A DNA stretch of 64,000 nucleotides from Clostridia bacterium (GCA_026414765.1 JAOAIJ010000043.1:288650-352649), one strand, 5' to 3'; shown: positions 1 through 8,691, numbered from the stretch's first letter. The notes: generated from the letters alone by a model not told the origin. Program-made: numbers and translations.

Positions 1-1209
1 AGTATTGCACAGGAAGATGGAAATAAGAAGGAGAGCAGCAGTAATGCTATATTACCGCGTAATACCGATATAGCAGAAAAGCTGTTTGAAAATATGACAC
101 TTGAGGAAAAAGTAGGACAGATATTTATCATGTCTCTCCGTAACTTTGAACGGTATCCGCAAATTATTGAAATGAATCAAGATGTAATGAAAAGGATAAA
201 GGATAACCATTTGGGAGGCGTAATACTTTTTGCAGAAAATATTACGACTATCCCTCAAACCAAAAAGCTGATTGCTGATGTAAAAGCTGCAAGCAAAATT
301 CCTTTGTTCATGGCAGTGGACGAAGAGGGCGGGGCTACCAGCAGACTTGGCAAAAAACCGTTAATGCATTCTACCAGACTACCGGATAGTGCAGTAATAG
401 GCAGGGCAGGTGACAGGGAACTGGCAGAGAAAGCAGGTGCTTTGATTGCAAGGGAAATATTCTCCATTGGATTCAATATGAATTTTGCTCCTGTAGCCGA
501 TGTAAATACCAATCCTGAAAACCCTGTAATAGGAAATAGAGCATTCGGGGATAATCCTGAAGTTGTAGCGGAAATGATCAAGGCCGAAGTTCAAGGTATG
601 CAGAAGCAAAATGTGATAGCTGTACTGAAGCATTTTCCCGGACATGGTGATACTTCAACTGATACTCATACAGGGGCAGTTATCATAGAACATGACAGGG
701 AGAGATTGGACAGGATTGAGCTATATCCTTTTAAAGTTGGAATAGAAAATGGAATTCAAGCTATAATGACTGCTCATATACAGCTGCCTAAGATAATAAA
801 AAGTGAAATGCCTGCAACTCTTTCAAAAGAAATTCTGACTGATCTGCTAAGAAATGATATGAAATTTGAGGGTTTGATAATAACTGACGCACTCGAAATG
901 GGAGCTATCTCAGAAAGATGGGGTCCGGCTGAAGCATCAATCCTGGCATTTGAGGCAGGTACAGATATACTTCTGATGCCATTGTCCATTGAGGAAGCAT
1001 ACAAGGGAATGCTGAGTGCTGTAAAAAATGGGAGGATCACAGAAGAAAGGCTTAACGAGTCTGTGAAGCGGATACTCAAGATAAAACAAAAGTGGGGCAT
1101 ACTGGATAATATAGAGAGCGGGCTGGACCCTGAGCAGGTTTTAGGCTGTGAGGAACATTTGAAGATTTCACGGGAAATTCTGGAAAAAGTTGCACGAATA
1201 AACAGATAA
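1..1209 (+). CDS. Glycoside hydrolase family 3 beta-N-acetylhexosaminidase (5' end missing)
   Basis: The reading frame is open from the first base of the window, so the true start lies upstream; 402 residues are visible. ATG at 94 is internal: the NagZ-type domain (MTLEEKVGQ...) begins just before it. KHFPGHGDTSTDTH near nt 627-670 is the family signature with the Asp-His acid/base dyad of NagZ-type enzymes. TDALEMGA near nt 885-908 carries the expected nucleophile Asp. In the family these enzymes remove terminal beta-GlcNAc from muropeptides or chitin-derived sugars. The residues before 94 are polar (Glu, Lys and Ser rich), which suggests a linker behind a signal peptide or lipobox outside the window and hence an exported protein (inference). 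The next gene is convergent. Confidence 0.9.
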   Translation, partial: SIAQEDGNKKESSSNAILPRNTDIAEKLFENMTLEEKVGQIFIMSLRNFERYPQIIEMNQDVMKRIKDNHLGGVILFAENITTIPQTKKLIADVKAASKIPLFMAVDEEGGATSRLGKKPLMHSTRLPDSAVIGRAGDRELAEKAGALIAREIFSIGFNMNFAPVADVNTNPENPVIGNRAFGDNPEVVAEMIKAEVQGMQKQNVIAVLKHFPGHGDTSTDTHTGAVIIEHDRERLDRIELYPFKVGIENGIQAIMTAHIQLPKIIKSEMPATLSKEILTDLLRNDMKFEGLIITDALEMGAISERWGPAEASILAFEAGTDILLMPLSIEEAYKGMLSAVKNGRITEERLNESVKRILKIKQKWGILDNIESGLDPEQVLGCEEHLKISREILEKVARINR

Positions 1210-1250
1210 AATAAAAAAATGTATAAGCACCTTTGGATTCTATGGATTTT

Positions 1251-2828
1251 TCACTTTATAAATGATGTATTTTTCTCATTGTGATTTAAGTAGCGGTCGT
1301 ATGTGATAATTCTTAGCATATGACTGCCATTGTCAAGCATGCTTATGTCTTTATTCAGAGAGGCCTGGCCATAATCTGTTATTATTGCTTCCAGCTTATC
1401 ATCTATATATACTTCTGATTTTATGGATTCTCTTCCTGTGAAAATTTCCAGGCACAGTTTGTTATCAAGTACTGAAAATTTTTTTATTTCCATATCTGGA
1501 GGGGTTGTATCTTTAATCGCTGATCCTCCCGAATTCTTATACTTGGTTTTAAAGAATTTTCTTACTACATCTACGTACTTACCAAGTACAGTTATCTTTT
1601 TAGTGTCAATATTCCCCATTGAACTGGCATTCAAATACCGGAGGTATTTTGCAGACAAGGGATCCCAACCTGTTACCAGTGCTTCAACTGTATCTACTGC
1701 AACTGCATCCTTACCAGCTATAATCAATCTCATATTCATTATATCGTTTACTTCACTATCGCGTTTATAAGGAGCAGGACCGTTTTGAAAGCCTTGGAGG
1801 CCATCCATGATAACAAAATCTACAGGTTTACATAAATAATAATCGTGAATCCACCTGTGCAGGTCACTTTTTGAAAAACTGTGGGAAACCATTGCCGTTC
1901 TGCTTAGGCTTTTAGGGGACAATCCGTAGATGTTGGCAGGAGTGGCACCTATACTGACGTTTTTTATTCCGCCGGTAACTACTGTTCCCGAGTTGTTTTT
2001 AAGACACGGAATACTTATCAGAATATCAGCTTCCTTATACAGCTTATTCAGATAATAGCTTTTGTGAAGAAGTCCGCTGGGTAAATCAACCCTTACAAGG
2101 TATGGTGAGGCAAATTCCTGCCATGCGCCGCTGCTTTCTTCCAGTGCAATGAACCCGTCTATGCCGGATATCATCTCATGGGTGTAATTTAAATATTCAT
2201 ACGCTTCTCTGGTTCTGTCGCCAGCAGAACCTTCCATTATATATACTTTCCCTGTAGGATTATACTCCCTTACAAGTTCTGCAACAGCCTTTGCAACTCT
2301 CCAGTCAGTTGTTATTCCGTTTACCTCCCTGACAAATCTCTTGCCTGTAATATCACTGTGTATCTGGACGAGATTAGGCTTTAAGACTACTACCTGACCG
2401 TCTTTGATGATATCTTTAAAACCTCCGGCAAGACTGACAGCATCCCTTACCATTATTCTGATATCTTCATAAGTGAGGTCTTGAGCATTTTTTTTATCCG
2501 ATTGTATTACTGATACTATTGATTGACTTGATAGAAGATTTATTTCTGAAACGTCTTTATCTTCTGCAAATTTATCCGATTTGGAAGTAGAAGGATTTGC
2601 AGACGCACCTGTATTAGTATCAGGTTTTTGTAGAGCTGATGGAGAAGAAGCAGGTTTTGTATTTTCTGTTTTTACAGTATTGATACTTTTTAATTCCTCT
2701 TTTAGTTTCGATTCTTCATATTTGCTAAGGTAGGAACTAAAAAATCCTGAAGAATCCAAAACACATCCTATGGCTAATAATAGGAATATTGAAAGTATTA
2801 TGCAGGACCAGAGCTTTTTCCTTTTCAT
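1251..2828 (-). CDS. Membrane-anchored DUF362 domain protein
   Basis: A 525-residue protein from ATG at 2828. A TTG at 2852 would add eight residues, but an AAAGGG ribosome binding site sits about 9 nt before the ATG and nothing sits before the TTG. The N-terminus is Lys-rich followed by a hydrophobic helix ending LLLAIGC, which could be a signal anchor or a weak lipobox. Residues 30-100 are a Ser/Thr/Lys-rich linker. The rest matches DUF362 (VVLKPNLVQ near residue 150; ILISIPCLKNN near 275; an IMDG motif near 340), with a C-terminal domain of about 90 residues that looks beta-rich. No Fe-S cysteine cluster is present, unlike the second DUF362 protein at 19289-20371. The biochemical role of the family is not known to me. 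Confidence 0.75.
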   Translation of the reverse strand: MKRKKLWSCIILSIFLLLAIGCVLDSSGFFSSYLSKYEESKLKEELKSINTVKTENTKPASSPSALQKPDTNTGASANPSTSKSDKFAEDKDVSEINLLSSQSIVSVIQSDKKNAQDLTYEDIRIMVRDAVSLAGGFKDIIKDGQVVVLKPNLVQIHSDITGKRFVREVNGITTDWRVAKAVAELVREYNPTGKVYIMEGSAGDRTREAYEYLNYTHEMISGIDGFIALEESSGAWQEFASPYLVRVDLPSGLLHKSYYLNKLYKEADILISIPCLKNNSGTVVTGGIKNVSIGATPANIYGLSPKSLSRTAMVSHSFSKSDLHRWIHDYYLCKPVDFVIMDGLQGFQNGPAPYKRDSEVNDIMNMRLIIAGKDAVAVDTVEALVTGWDPLSAKYLRYLNASSMGNIDTKKITVLGKYVDVVRKFFKTKYKNSGGSAIKDTTPPDMEIKKFSVLDNKLCLEIFTGRESIKSEVYIDDKLEAIITDYGQASLNKDISMLDNGSHMLRIITYDRYLNHNEKNTSFIK

Positions 2829-2961
2829 AGCAAAACCCTTTAACCCTTTCAATAGTATTGATTCTATTATTGCTTTTATTCATACTTTTATTTAATAAAG
2901 AAATATTTATTTCATATTCTTATTATAGCATGAGATAATAAATAAATAGTTACTAAAAAAT

Positions 2962-2987
2962 AAAGAAAAAGGGTTTTGAACCCTTTT
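2962..2987 (-). terminator. Rho-independent terminator after the rRNA methyltransferase gene
   Basis: AAAAGGGTT at 2967-2975 pairs with AACCCTTTT at 2979-2987 (9 bp, 3-nt loop). Read on the minus strand the hairpin is followed by a U-rich run. It lies just downstream of the stop at 2998. Confidence 0.75.
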
Positions 2988-2997
2988 CTGTTTGAAT

Positions 2998-4167
2998 TTA
3001 TACTATTTGCAATATTGCACACTTTAAGTATTCAGTTTCTTCCGAAGCAAGAAGTACAGGGTGATCTTTTGCCTGAGAACGGTATTCTATAAGCCTAACC
3101 TTTCTTTTAGCATCTATAGCGGCACTGTAGACTATATCCATGAATAACTCAGGATTTACATGGTGGGAGCAAGAGCATGTTACCAGAAAACCACCGCTGT
3201 TTATTATTTTCATTGCTCTCAGATTAATCTCCTTATAGCCTCTTACGGCACCTTCCACAGCATTTCTTGTTTTAGTGAAGGCAGGGGGATCAAGTATTAT
3301 GGTGTCAAATTTTTCGTTGTTATCATAATACTCTCTGAGTTTGTCAAAGGTATTTGCAGCTTCAAAGCGGCAATTCTCTTCCAGGCCGTTAATTTTTGCG
3401 TTATGGGTAGCACATTCTACTGCATGTTCGGATATGTCGATTCCAAGTACATTTCTTGCACCATAGTATGCTGCGTGCAGTGCAAAAGAACCTGTATGGC
3501 TGAAGCAGTCCAGAACCTTTGCATTCTTAACCAGTGGAGCTATAGCTGCCCGGTTTTCTTTCTGATCCAGGAAAAAGCCTGTCTTCTGTCCTCCTTCAAC
3601 ATCTACCAGAAATTTCACACCGTTTTCATTCATCAGAACCTTCGTATCAAATTCCTCGGATAGAAAACCTTTACGCTGCTCAAGACCTTCAAGTTCTCTC
3701 ACCGGTACATCATTTCTTTCATATATGCCTGAAGGCTTGATTATATCATTAAGAATAGCAACTATTTCCTCCTTATAACGGTCTATACCAAGTGCAAGGG
3801 TTTGAATGACGAGATAATCGGAAAACTTGTCTACTATGAGAGCAGGTAAGAAATCAGATTCTGCAAAAATAGCTCTGCAGCTGTTAACATCCGCTACCTT
3901 TTTTCTATAATCCCATGCGGTCTGAATTCTTTTATACAGAAAATCATAATTGACTTCTTCATGTTCATATGTGAGCATTCTTATAGTAATCTGTGATTTG
4001 GGATTTATATAACCCCTTCCGAGAAATTTATTTCTGCTGCTGTATACATCAACCACATCTCCCGGGGTGAATTCACCATCTGTAGAATCAATATCACTTC
4101 TGAATATCCAGGGATGTCCGTATTCAACTCTCTTTTCCTTTCCTTTGACCAAAAAAGCTTTAGCCAT
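2998..4167 (-). CDS. rlmI: Class I rRNA methyltransferase, RlmI/YwbD-like
   Basis: A 389-residue protein with the RlmI layout. An N-terminal PUA domain covers about residues 1-80 (MAKAFLVKGKEKRVEYGHPW and RGYINPKSQI). An RlmI-type linker domain follows, then a Rossmann SAM domain with VLDCFSHTGSFALHAA near 220 (motif I), IILDPPAF near 292 (motif IV) and a Cys-rich VTCSCSHHV near 332. Characterised members make m5C in 23S rRNA, so a role in ribosome maturation is likely; the exact target base here is inferred. The gene is single, with its own terminator, and runs in the same direction as hsp20 behind it (69-nt gap). The length is normal for the family (about 390-400). Confidence 0.88.
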   Translation of the reverse strand: MAKAFLVKGKEKRVEYGHPWIFRSDIDSTDGEFTPGDVVDVYSSRNKFLGRGYINPKSQITIRMLTYEHEEVNYDFLYKRIQTAWDYRKKVADVNSCRAIFAESDFLPALIVDKFSDYLVIQTLALGIDRYKEEIVAILNDIIKPSGIYERNDVPVRELEGLEQRKGFLSEEFDTKVLMNENGVKFLVDVEGGQKTGFFLDQKENRAAIAPLVKNAKVLDCFSHTGSFALHAAYYGARNVLGIDISEHAVECATHNAKINGLEENCRFEAANTFDKLREYYDNNEKFDTIILDPPAFTKTRNAVEGAVRGYKEINLRAMKIINSGGFLVTCSCSHHVNPELFMDIVYSAAIDAKRKVRLIEYRSQAKDHPVLLASEETEYLKCAILQIV

Positions 4168-4236
4168 ATATCCTCCGATTGACTCTGATTTTTTTAGTTG
4201 ATTATACCATAAATCCAGATAAAATATATTGCTTTT

Positions 4237-4626
4237 TTAGTCCTTTGCCATAACAGGTTCAGTTTTGGGTACTGTAATCGATAGAATACCATCCTTGTAT
4301 TCTATCCTTGTCTTGTTTGATATGATTTTTATTGGCAGAGGGATTGTCCTTGTAAAGCTATTGCTAAACCGGCCGGTTCTGTAAATATAGTTATCCTTAT
4401 GAAGAGTGCCTGACCCTGACTGCCAGGTAAGTCTGATAGAATAATCGCTTGCATACACGGAGATATTTTCTCTTAAAGTGTCAGGTATTTCAGCCTTTAT
4501 AATGATATCGGATTTTGTCTGATAAACGTCTACCCGCGGTGAAGAGGGGAGACTAAAAAATCTAAGCGAAGAGTTTTCATCAAAATTGTCGACAGCCCTG
4601 TCAAAATTATTTTTATCTATATTCAT
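4237..4626 (-). CDS. Hsp20/alpha-crystallin small heat-shock protein
   Basis: A 129-residue protein from ATG at 4626; AAGGAG 8 nt upstream fixes this start over a GTG at 4635 that overlaps the ribosome binding site. After a short variable N-terminus, residues about 35-125 form the alpha-crystallin beta-sandwich (PRVDVYQTKSDIIIKAEIP; the end is GILSITVPKTE, close to the A-x-x-n-GVL signature). Members are ATP-independent holdases that bind unfolding proteins in the cytoplasm. The C-terminal IxI tail is not obvious. I saw no clear CIRCE element or HrcA site in the roughly 275 bp to the divergent DUF5667 gene. Confidence 0.88.
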   Translation of the reverse strand: MNIDKNNFDRAVDNFDENSSLRFFSLPSSPRVDVYQTKSDIIIKAEIPDTLRENISVYASDYSIRLTWQSGSGTLHKDNYIYRTGRFSNSFTRTIPLPIKIISNKTRIEYKDGILSITVPKTEPVMAKD

Positions 4627-4902
4627 AGTAGTCACTCCTTTTTATCAAGAGGAATTATTAATATTATGATTTGTAAAAATCAGTCAAGTATACTGAAACG
4701 ATAATAGAAACTGCATAAAATAAGGATATCAGGAAGAGCACAGATATTTATTTAGCTTTTATGAAACAGCCACCCCAAAAAAAGCGATTCTAATCCGAAT
4801 AATATAGCAGAAAGCTTTCTGAAACTAAAATTGAATATTATTGCAATTCCCATAATTATTAAAATGAAAGTTATAGCAGACAAAGTACAGGAGGAGAATA
4901 TT

Positions 4903-6042
4903 ATGAAGAAGATATCCATAGCTTTGATAATTGCAGTAATGGTGACAATAACAGGAACATCAGGAGCATTCGCAAACACAACAACTACAGTAACTGACAG
5001 CAGTACTCCGGCAACAAATGTAACACCGGTACCGGAAACGAGCACAACCGCATCAGCTGTTACTGCACCAGCTATACAGACTACGGAAAATACAATTGCA
5101 ACACCGTCAGCAGTAACTACTTCAGCTACCACTACTTCTGCAGTAACAGTTGGCAATACGCAGCAGGCAGGAGTTACACCTGATAGTCTGGTATATCCTT
5201 TTGAAAGACTCATAGAAAGCGTTCAGGTAGCTCTGACATTTTCTCCCGAAGGCAAGGCAGAATTGCTTGTAAGCTTTGCAAATGAAAGACTGGCTGAAGC
5301 GAAAATAATGACAGAAGAAAACAAGGTAAAGCTTGTAGAAAAAGTACTGAACATATATGCAAAAACCATTGCAGAAGCTAATAACCGTATAGAACAGGCA
5401 GCTCAAGATAATAAGGATGTAAAAGCTGTACTTGAAGAGATAAAGATAACAGAGGAAAACGGCGATAAAATAGTTATAAAAGCTACAGGTATTATTCCTC
5501 AGGATTCGGCGGAATCTCTGAAAACTGCTGTAACTGATGTAGTGAAGAAAACACTGGCAGTGCAGACTTTTGCAACTGCAAAGCAAAATTTTGAAGCGGC
5601 AAAATCAAAGGTGACATTGGCAAGGGAAGAATTAAAGGCAGTAGAAAAAACCGGGGATCTTAACGCTATAAAGGCAGCGCAGGAAAAACTACTTTCAGCT
5701 GAACAGTATAAAGAAAAGATGGAAGAGGCAAAGGAACAGATAGAGGAATATAAGGAAGAGATTTTAGACCAGCTGAAAACAGATAAAAAGATTGAAGATA
5801 ACAAAAAGAAGGAAATTGAAAAGTTAGATAAAAAAATAGAAAAATTTGAAAGCCAGGCAAAGAAGCATGCAGATAAAAAAGAAGCAATTGCAAAAAAGAT
5901 AGAAGAAAAAAATAAAAAAGCAGCAGAAAAAATCAGGGAAAATGCTAAAAAACAAGTAGAGAAGAAAAAAGAAAAGATCGAGAAATTTAAGGAAAAACAT
6001 GGAAAGTACGACAAAGTCTCTGAAAACATAGAAAATGATTAA
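4903..6042 (+). CDS. Secreted DUF5667 protein with highly charged coiled-coil tail
   Basis: A 379-residue protein starting at ATG 4903; CAGGAGGAG is 7-8 nt upstream, whereas the in-frame ATG at 4831 has no ribosome binding site. Residues 1-24 are a signal peptide (Lys-Lys, hydrophobic core, cleavage after GAFA). A Thr/Ala/Val-rich low-complexity linker covers residues 25-90. DUF5667 follows (TPDSLVYPFERLIESVQVAL, then ALTFSPEGKAELLVSFANER), a domain found in exported and anti-sigma-linked proteins. From about residue 230 to the end the protein is a long Lys/Glu-rich helix, almost certainly coiled coil. There is no LPXTG or other anchor. The function is unknown; an extracytoplasmic, surface-binding role is inferred from composition only. 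Confidence 0.8.
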   Translation: MKKISIALIIAVMVTITGTSGAFANTTTTVTDSSTPATNVTPVPETSTTASAVTAPAIQTTENTIATPSAVTTSATTTSAVTVGNTQQAGVTPDSLVYPFERLIESVQVALTFSPEGKAELLVSFANERLAEAKIMTEENKVKLVEKVLNIYAKTIAEANNRIEQAAQDNKDVKAVLEEIKITEENGDKIVIKATGIIPQDSAESLKTAVTDVVKKTLAVQTFATAKQNFEAAKSKVTLAREELKAVEKTGDLNAIKAAQEKLLSAEQYKEKMEEAKEQIEEYKEEILDQLKTDKKIEDNKKKEIEKLDKKIEKFESQAKKHADKKEAIAKKIEEKNKKAAEKIRENAKKQVEKKKEKIEKFKEKHGKYDKVSENIEND

Positions 6043-6093
6043 TAAAAGCAAGCGGCAGTACGGGTGTAGCTCGTACTGCCGCTTGCTTTTATT
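6041..6093. terminator. Bidirectional terminator, 22-bp perfect stem
   Basis: Positions 6041-6062 are an exact inverted copy of 6072-6093, with a 9-nt loop. A-rich and T-rich ends on both sides let it work for the DUF5667 gene (plus) and the DUF896 gene (minus), which converge here. It overlaps the stop of both genes. Confidence 0.85.
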
Positions 6094-6313
6094 AATTGCT
6101 TTTCTTATCATCCTTGCGTTCCTTCAAATACCTTTTGTTACCATCCTTGTCCACTATTACTACATTGTCCAGTGTGGATTTGAGATTTCCTTTGAAATAT
6201 TGGATGTATTCCTGTCTAAGTGCCTGTTGTTCTGATTTTTCTTCAGGAGTAAGGCCTGTTGCTTTAGATTTTTTTGCAAGCTCATTTATCCGCTGTATTT
6301 TAGTTTGTTCCAT
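6092..6313 (-). CDS. DUF896 (YnzC-type) small protein
   Basis: A 73-residue protein with the DUF896 pattern: KIQRINELAKKSKATGLTPE, then EEKSEQQALRQEYIQYFKGN, then a variable polar tail. B. subtilis YnzC, the structural model, is a two-helix hairpin; a clear function is not established. ATG at 6313 has GGAGG about 10 nt upstream. The gene stands alone, convergent with the DUF5667 gene and sharing its terminator. Confidence 0.85.
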   Translation of the reverse strand: MEQTKIQRINELAKKSKATGLTPEEKSEQQALRQEYIQYFKGNLKSTLDNVVIVDKDGNKRYLKERKDDKKSN

Positions 6314-6528
6314 TGCTTTATAACCTCCATTAGTATTATAAGTGAAACAAATAAAAAGTGGAAGGGGGTAAGAGATTACAAGGATATAGAAATTGGTAAA
6401 TCCTGTAAACTACTTGAAATAAAGTATATATAGATTAGTTTCATATCAAGGTAAATGAATATAAATAAAAATATACTCACAAAAAATTCGAAGATGCATA
6501 TTTTGATAATAGGCTGCTAAATGAAAAT

Positions 6529-6556
6529 GAATATCAAGTATCAAAGATGATACAAT
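6529..6556 (+). promoter_or_regulatory. Candidate sigma-E (mother-cell sporulation) promoter of the split ATPase gene
   Basis: GAATATC (6529-6535), a 13-nt spacer, then GATACAAT (6549-6556). This resembles the sigma-E consensus as I recall it from Bacillus subtilis (KMATATT, about 13-15 nt, CATACAnT). The predicted start site is about 25 nt before the ATG at 6587. I saw no good sigma-A promoter between 6314 and 6586, and nothing else in that gap. Confidence 0.45.
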
Positions 6557-6586
6557 ATATTATTCGTCTCAATGGAGGGATTGATG

Positions 6587-6886
6587 ATGGCAAGAGGGAA
6601 TATCAAACATGCATTTCCGGGTGGAAATACTTCTCAAGGCTTTTTCAGCTACTATAACTATATTTTGAGCCAGGAGGAGGCAAACAGGATTATTGTTATC
6701 AAGGGTGGTCCGGGGGTAGGAAAATCTTCATTTATGAAAAAGATTGCAGAAGAAATGCTTTGCAGAGGATATGATGTTGAATTCATGCATTGTTCGAGCG
6801 ATAATAACAGCCTTGACGGAGTCGTCATTCCTGCAATAAAAGTAGCGTTGCTTGATGGTACTGCTCCCCATGTAGTGGTCTCTTAA
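6587..6886 (+). pseudogene. 5' fragment of a PRK06851-like P-loop ATPase gene, interrupted by the element
   Basis: The native part encodes residues 1-97 (MARGNIKHAFPGGNTSQGFF...), with a clear Walker A motif GGPGVGKSS near residue 45. GGAGG at 6574-6578 is 8 nt before ATG 6587 (ATG 6584 is also possible). The coding sequence is native up to the 10-bp repeat at 6869-6878. Beyond it the frame reads two foreign residues and stops at 6886. The rest of the gene is at 11811-12620. Joined across one copy of the repeat the frame is exact (GTAPHVV then DPKNPGAVDE) and gives 363 residues, about the family's usual length. Whether the host gene is dead or restored by excision cannot be told from sequence. 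Confidence 0.85.
6869..6878 (+). repeat. Left attachment repeat (attL core)
   Basis: CATGTAGTGG, identical to 11811-11820. Left flank (GCTCC) belongs to the host gene; right flank (TCTCTTAAGTAC) belongs to the element. The expected crossover dinucleotide of a serine recombinase lies somewhere inside these 10 bp. Confidence 0.85.
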
Positions 6887-6909
6887 GTACAATAAACTTC
6901 AGTAACTGC

Positions 6910-7500
6910 TTACTTAATTTGATTAAGTAAACTGATGCCTTTCTCGGTAAGGTTCGGATACAGTATGCCCCATACAATACTTAAAAGTTCTTCATGTTGT
7001 GCTGTTTCATCTAATGAAATTTGTTGTATCCAAGACATCATCAATAATACAATTCCTTTTGCCAAACAATTTTGAAATTCTTTGTTTTGGGATACCCTGA
7101 ATATTTCTTTTTTTTCAAAGTTTTCAATGATCCTGATAAAATGCAGCGTAAGTTCTTTTCTTACCTTTAATTGGAATTCTAATATCTCATGATAGTTTTT
7201 TCTCAATTCAATCATATTGCTAAAATAAAAATAGTATTTCTTTTGAAAGTTAAGCATCAGTTTCAATTGCTCATTTAGACCGTTTACATCAACGTCCGAT
7301 TTTAAATCCAAGGATTTAAAATCTTTATATTGAAGATCAACAATAGAGCAGAGTAAATCAGATTTTTTTTTGTAGTGGTAGGTTATATTACCTACACTTT
7401 TATTGGTTGCATCAGCAATATCACGCATGGAGACTGTTGCATACCCATTTTTATTAAATAATTCTATAGCCTTCTCCAAAATTACCTTCTTGGTAGTCAT
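6910..7500 (-). CDS. TetR-family repressor of the element's hydrolase operon
   Basis: A 196-residue protein from ATG 7500 (GGAGG 6 nt upstream; the alternative ATG 7503 is too close). The N-terminal helix-turn-helix is typical TetR: ILEKAIELFNKNGYATVSMR, then DIADATNKSVGNITYHYKKK with the conserved Tyr-x-Tyr-Lys recognition end. The C-terminal ligand and dimer domain (residues 60-196) is not assignable to a subfamily. It is divergent from the hydrolase operon, and two inverted-repeat operators lie in the shared 123-bp gap. The inferred role is repression of itself and of the hydrolases, relieved by a small molecule that may be a hydrolase substrate. Confidence 0.88.
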   Translation of the reverse strand: MTTKKVILEKAIELFNKNGYATVSMRDIADATNKSVGNITYHYKKKSDLLCSIVDLQYKDFKSLDLKSDVDVNGLNEQLKLMLNFQKKYYFYFSNMIELRKNYHEILEFQLKVRKELTLHFIRIIENFEKKEIFRVSQNKEFQNCLAKGIVLLMMSWIQQISLDETAQHEELLSIVWGILYPNLTEKGISLLNQIK

Positions 7501-7543
7501 CATATTCCTCCAAAATAATATTTCCATATGTAGAATATCATAC

Positions 7544-7572
7544 TTGACGGATTAGCACAAGTGTACTAAAAT
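7544..7572 (+). promoter_or_regulatory. Promoter of the hydrolase operon
   Basis: TTGACG (7544-7549), 17-nt spacer, TAAAAT (7567-7572): five of six consensus bases in each box. The first TetR operator fills the spacer, so bound repressor would block RNA polymerase. Confidence 0.7.
7553..7568. promoter_or_regulatory. TetR operator 1 (imperfect)
   Basis: TAGCAC-AAGT-GTACTA, an inverted repeat with one mismatch, placed between the -35 and -10 boxes. Same design as operator 2; centres are 32 bp apart, about three helical turns. Confidence 0.65.
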
Positions 7573-7584
7573 AAAATATAGAAT

Positions 7585-7600
7585 TAGTACGAATGTACTA
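7585..7600. promoter_or_regulatory. TetR operator 2 (perfect)
   Basis: TAGTAC-GAAT-GTACTA, a perfect 6-bp inverted repeat around 4 nt, lying just downstream of the predicted start site and 11 nt before the GGAGGG ribosome binding site of the first hydrolase. Confidence 0.68.
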
Positions 7601-7623
7601 TATTATAATAGGAGGGCATGGTA

Positions 7624-8691
7624 ATGAACCTGAATAAACAGGAAATTAATGCAACAATTCGGACTCTCCCTATTGACAGAGCAATCTCTAATGGCCTTGA
7701 CATTAACGATTTCATTGTACTCATGCATGAATTTGAAAATGGCGGTGACTATGCAGATATTTGTGAAAAATTAGGTGACCGTTCCAGAGACTTAGCTGAT
7801 AATGCAATAGAGAAGGAACACTTCATGACTGCAAGAACCTTTTACCTTAATGCAGTTGCTGCTTACAGAGTAGGACAATACACAATTATTCCGGATAATG
7901 ACAAAAAGCTGGGCATGTATAAAAAACTCATAGATTGCTATAGTGAAGCTGCAAAGCTCTTCAATCCGCAAATTGAAAGAATTGAAGTACCATATAAAGG
8001 CAGCAAAATGGTTGGATGGCTAAGAATGCCTTTGAATACGTGTGGTAAGGTTCCTATAGTTATTTCAATCGGCGGAGCTGACGGCTGGCGTGAGGAACAC
8101 CACAATTACAGCAATTATTATGCAGAAAGAGGCATTGCATATCTTATGATTGATGGACCTGGTCAAGGTGAAACAAGATTATTTAACAAGCTGTATATGC
8201 AACTGAATAACGAAGAAGCCTTGAATGTAATTATTGAGTATGTATCAAGTGATAACAGGTTCAGCAAAGTAGGAATGATAGGCTACAGTTTCGGAGGATA
8301 TTTGGTTGCAAGGGTTGCAGCAACCAGCGAAAAGCTGCATGCTTGTGTCATAAATGGAGGCTCATATTTTCCAAAAGAGATAATTAATTTTATTCCTCAC
8401 TTCAGGATGGTATTTTCTGCAATGATTAACAAGAATGGCATTGAGTTGGAGGAATTTATTAACAATATGACGATGGAAGGCTATGCACACAATATCACGT
8501 GTTCACTTTTGGTAAACCATGGCATACCCGATCCCTTATTCAGTTCTAAAGGAGTTGAAAGAATATACAAAGAAGCCAAATCTATTGATAAAACATTAAG
8601 GCTTTGGAAAGACGGCAATCATTGTGTTACAAATCATGCAACAGAGACTATAACTATGTTTACAGATTTCTTTATGGACAGACTAAAATAG
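7624..8691 (+). CDS. Alpha/beta hydrolase 1 (FrsA/DHPON-hydrolase-like) of the element
   Basis: A 355-residue protein from ATG 7624; GGAGGG is 7 nt upstream, and ATG 7618 would be 1 nt away. The N-terminal ~120 residues are helical (a cap domain in relatives such as 2,6-dihydroxypseudooxynicotine hydrolase and FrsA-type esterases). The alpha/beta core has an IDGPGQGET motif near 180, the nucleophile elbow GYSFGGY near 220, a likely acid at NHGIPDPLF near 300 and a likely His at DGNHCVTNH near 330. Probably cytoplasmic, as no signal peptide is seen. The substrate is unknown: C-C bonds or esters of small molecules are the known range of relatives. TetR control suggests an inducible detoxification or catabolic role (inference). 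Confidence 0.82.
   Translation: MNLNKQEINATIRTLPIDRAISNGLDINDFIVLMHEFENGGDYADICEKLGDRSRDLADNAIEKEHFMTARTFYLNAVAAYRVGQYTIIPDNDKKLGMYKKLIDCYSEAAKLFNPQIERIEVPYKGSKMVGWLRMPLNTCGKVPIVISIGGADGWREEHHNYSNYYAERGIAYLMIDGPGQGETRLFNKLYMQLNNEEALNVIIEYVSSDNRFSKVGMIGYSFGGYLVARVAATSEKLHACVINGGSYFPKEIINFIPHFRMVFSAMINKNGIELEEFINNMTMEGYAHNITCSLLVNHGIPDPLFSSKGVERIYKEAKSIDKTLRLWKDGNHCVTNHATETITMFTDFFMDRLK

Noticed and set aside
4752..6029. Long minus-strand ORFs (153, 154 and 176 codons) opposite the DUF5667 gene
   Set aside because: They mirror the biased codons of the plus-strand gene (Thr/Ala linker and Lys/Glu coil), have no ribosome binding site, and code for Phe/Ser-rich nonsense; the plus gene has a signal peptide and a clear domain.
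6035..6235. Plus-strand 66-codon ORF after the DUF5667 gene
   Set aside because: It starts inside the 22-bp terminator stem and runs antisense through the DUF896 gene.
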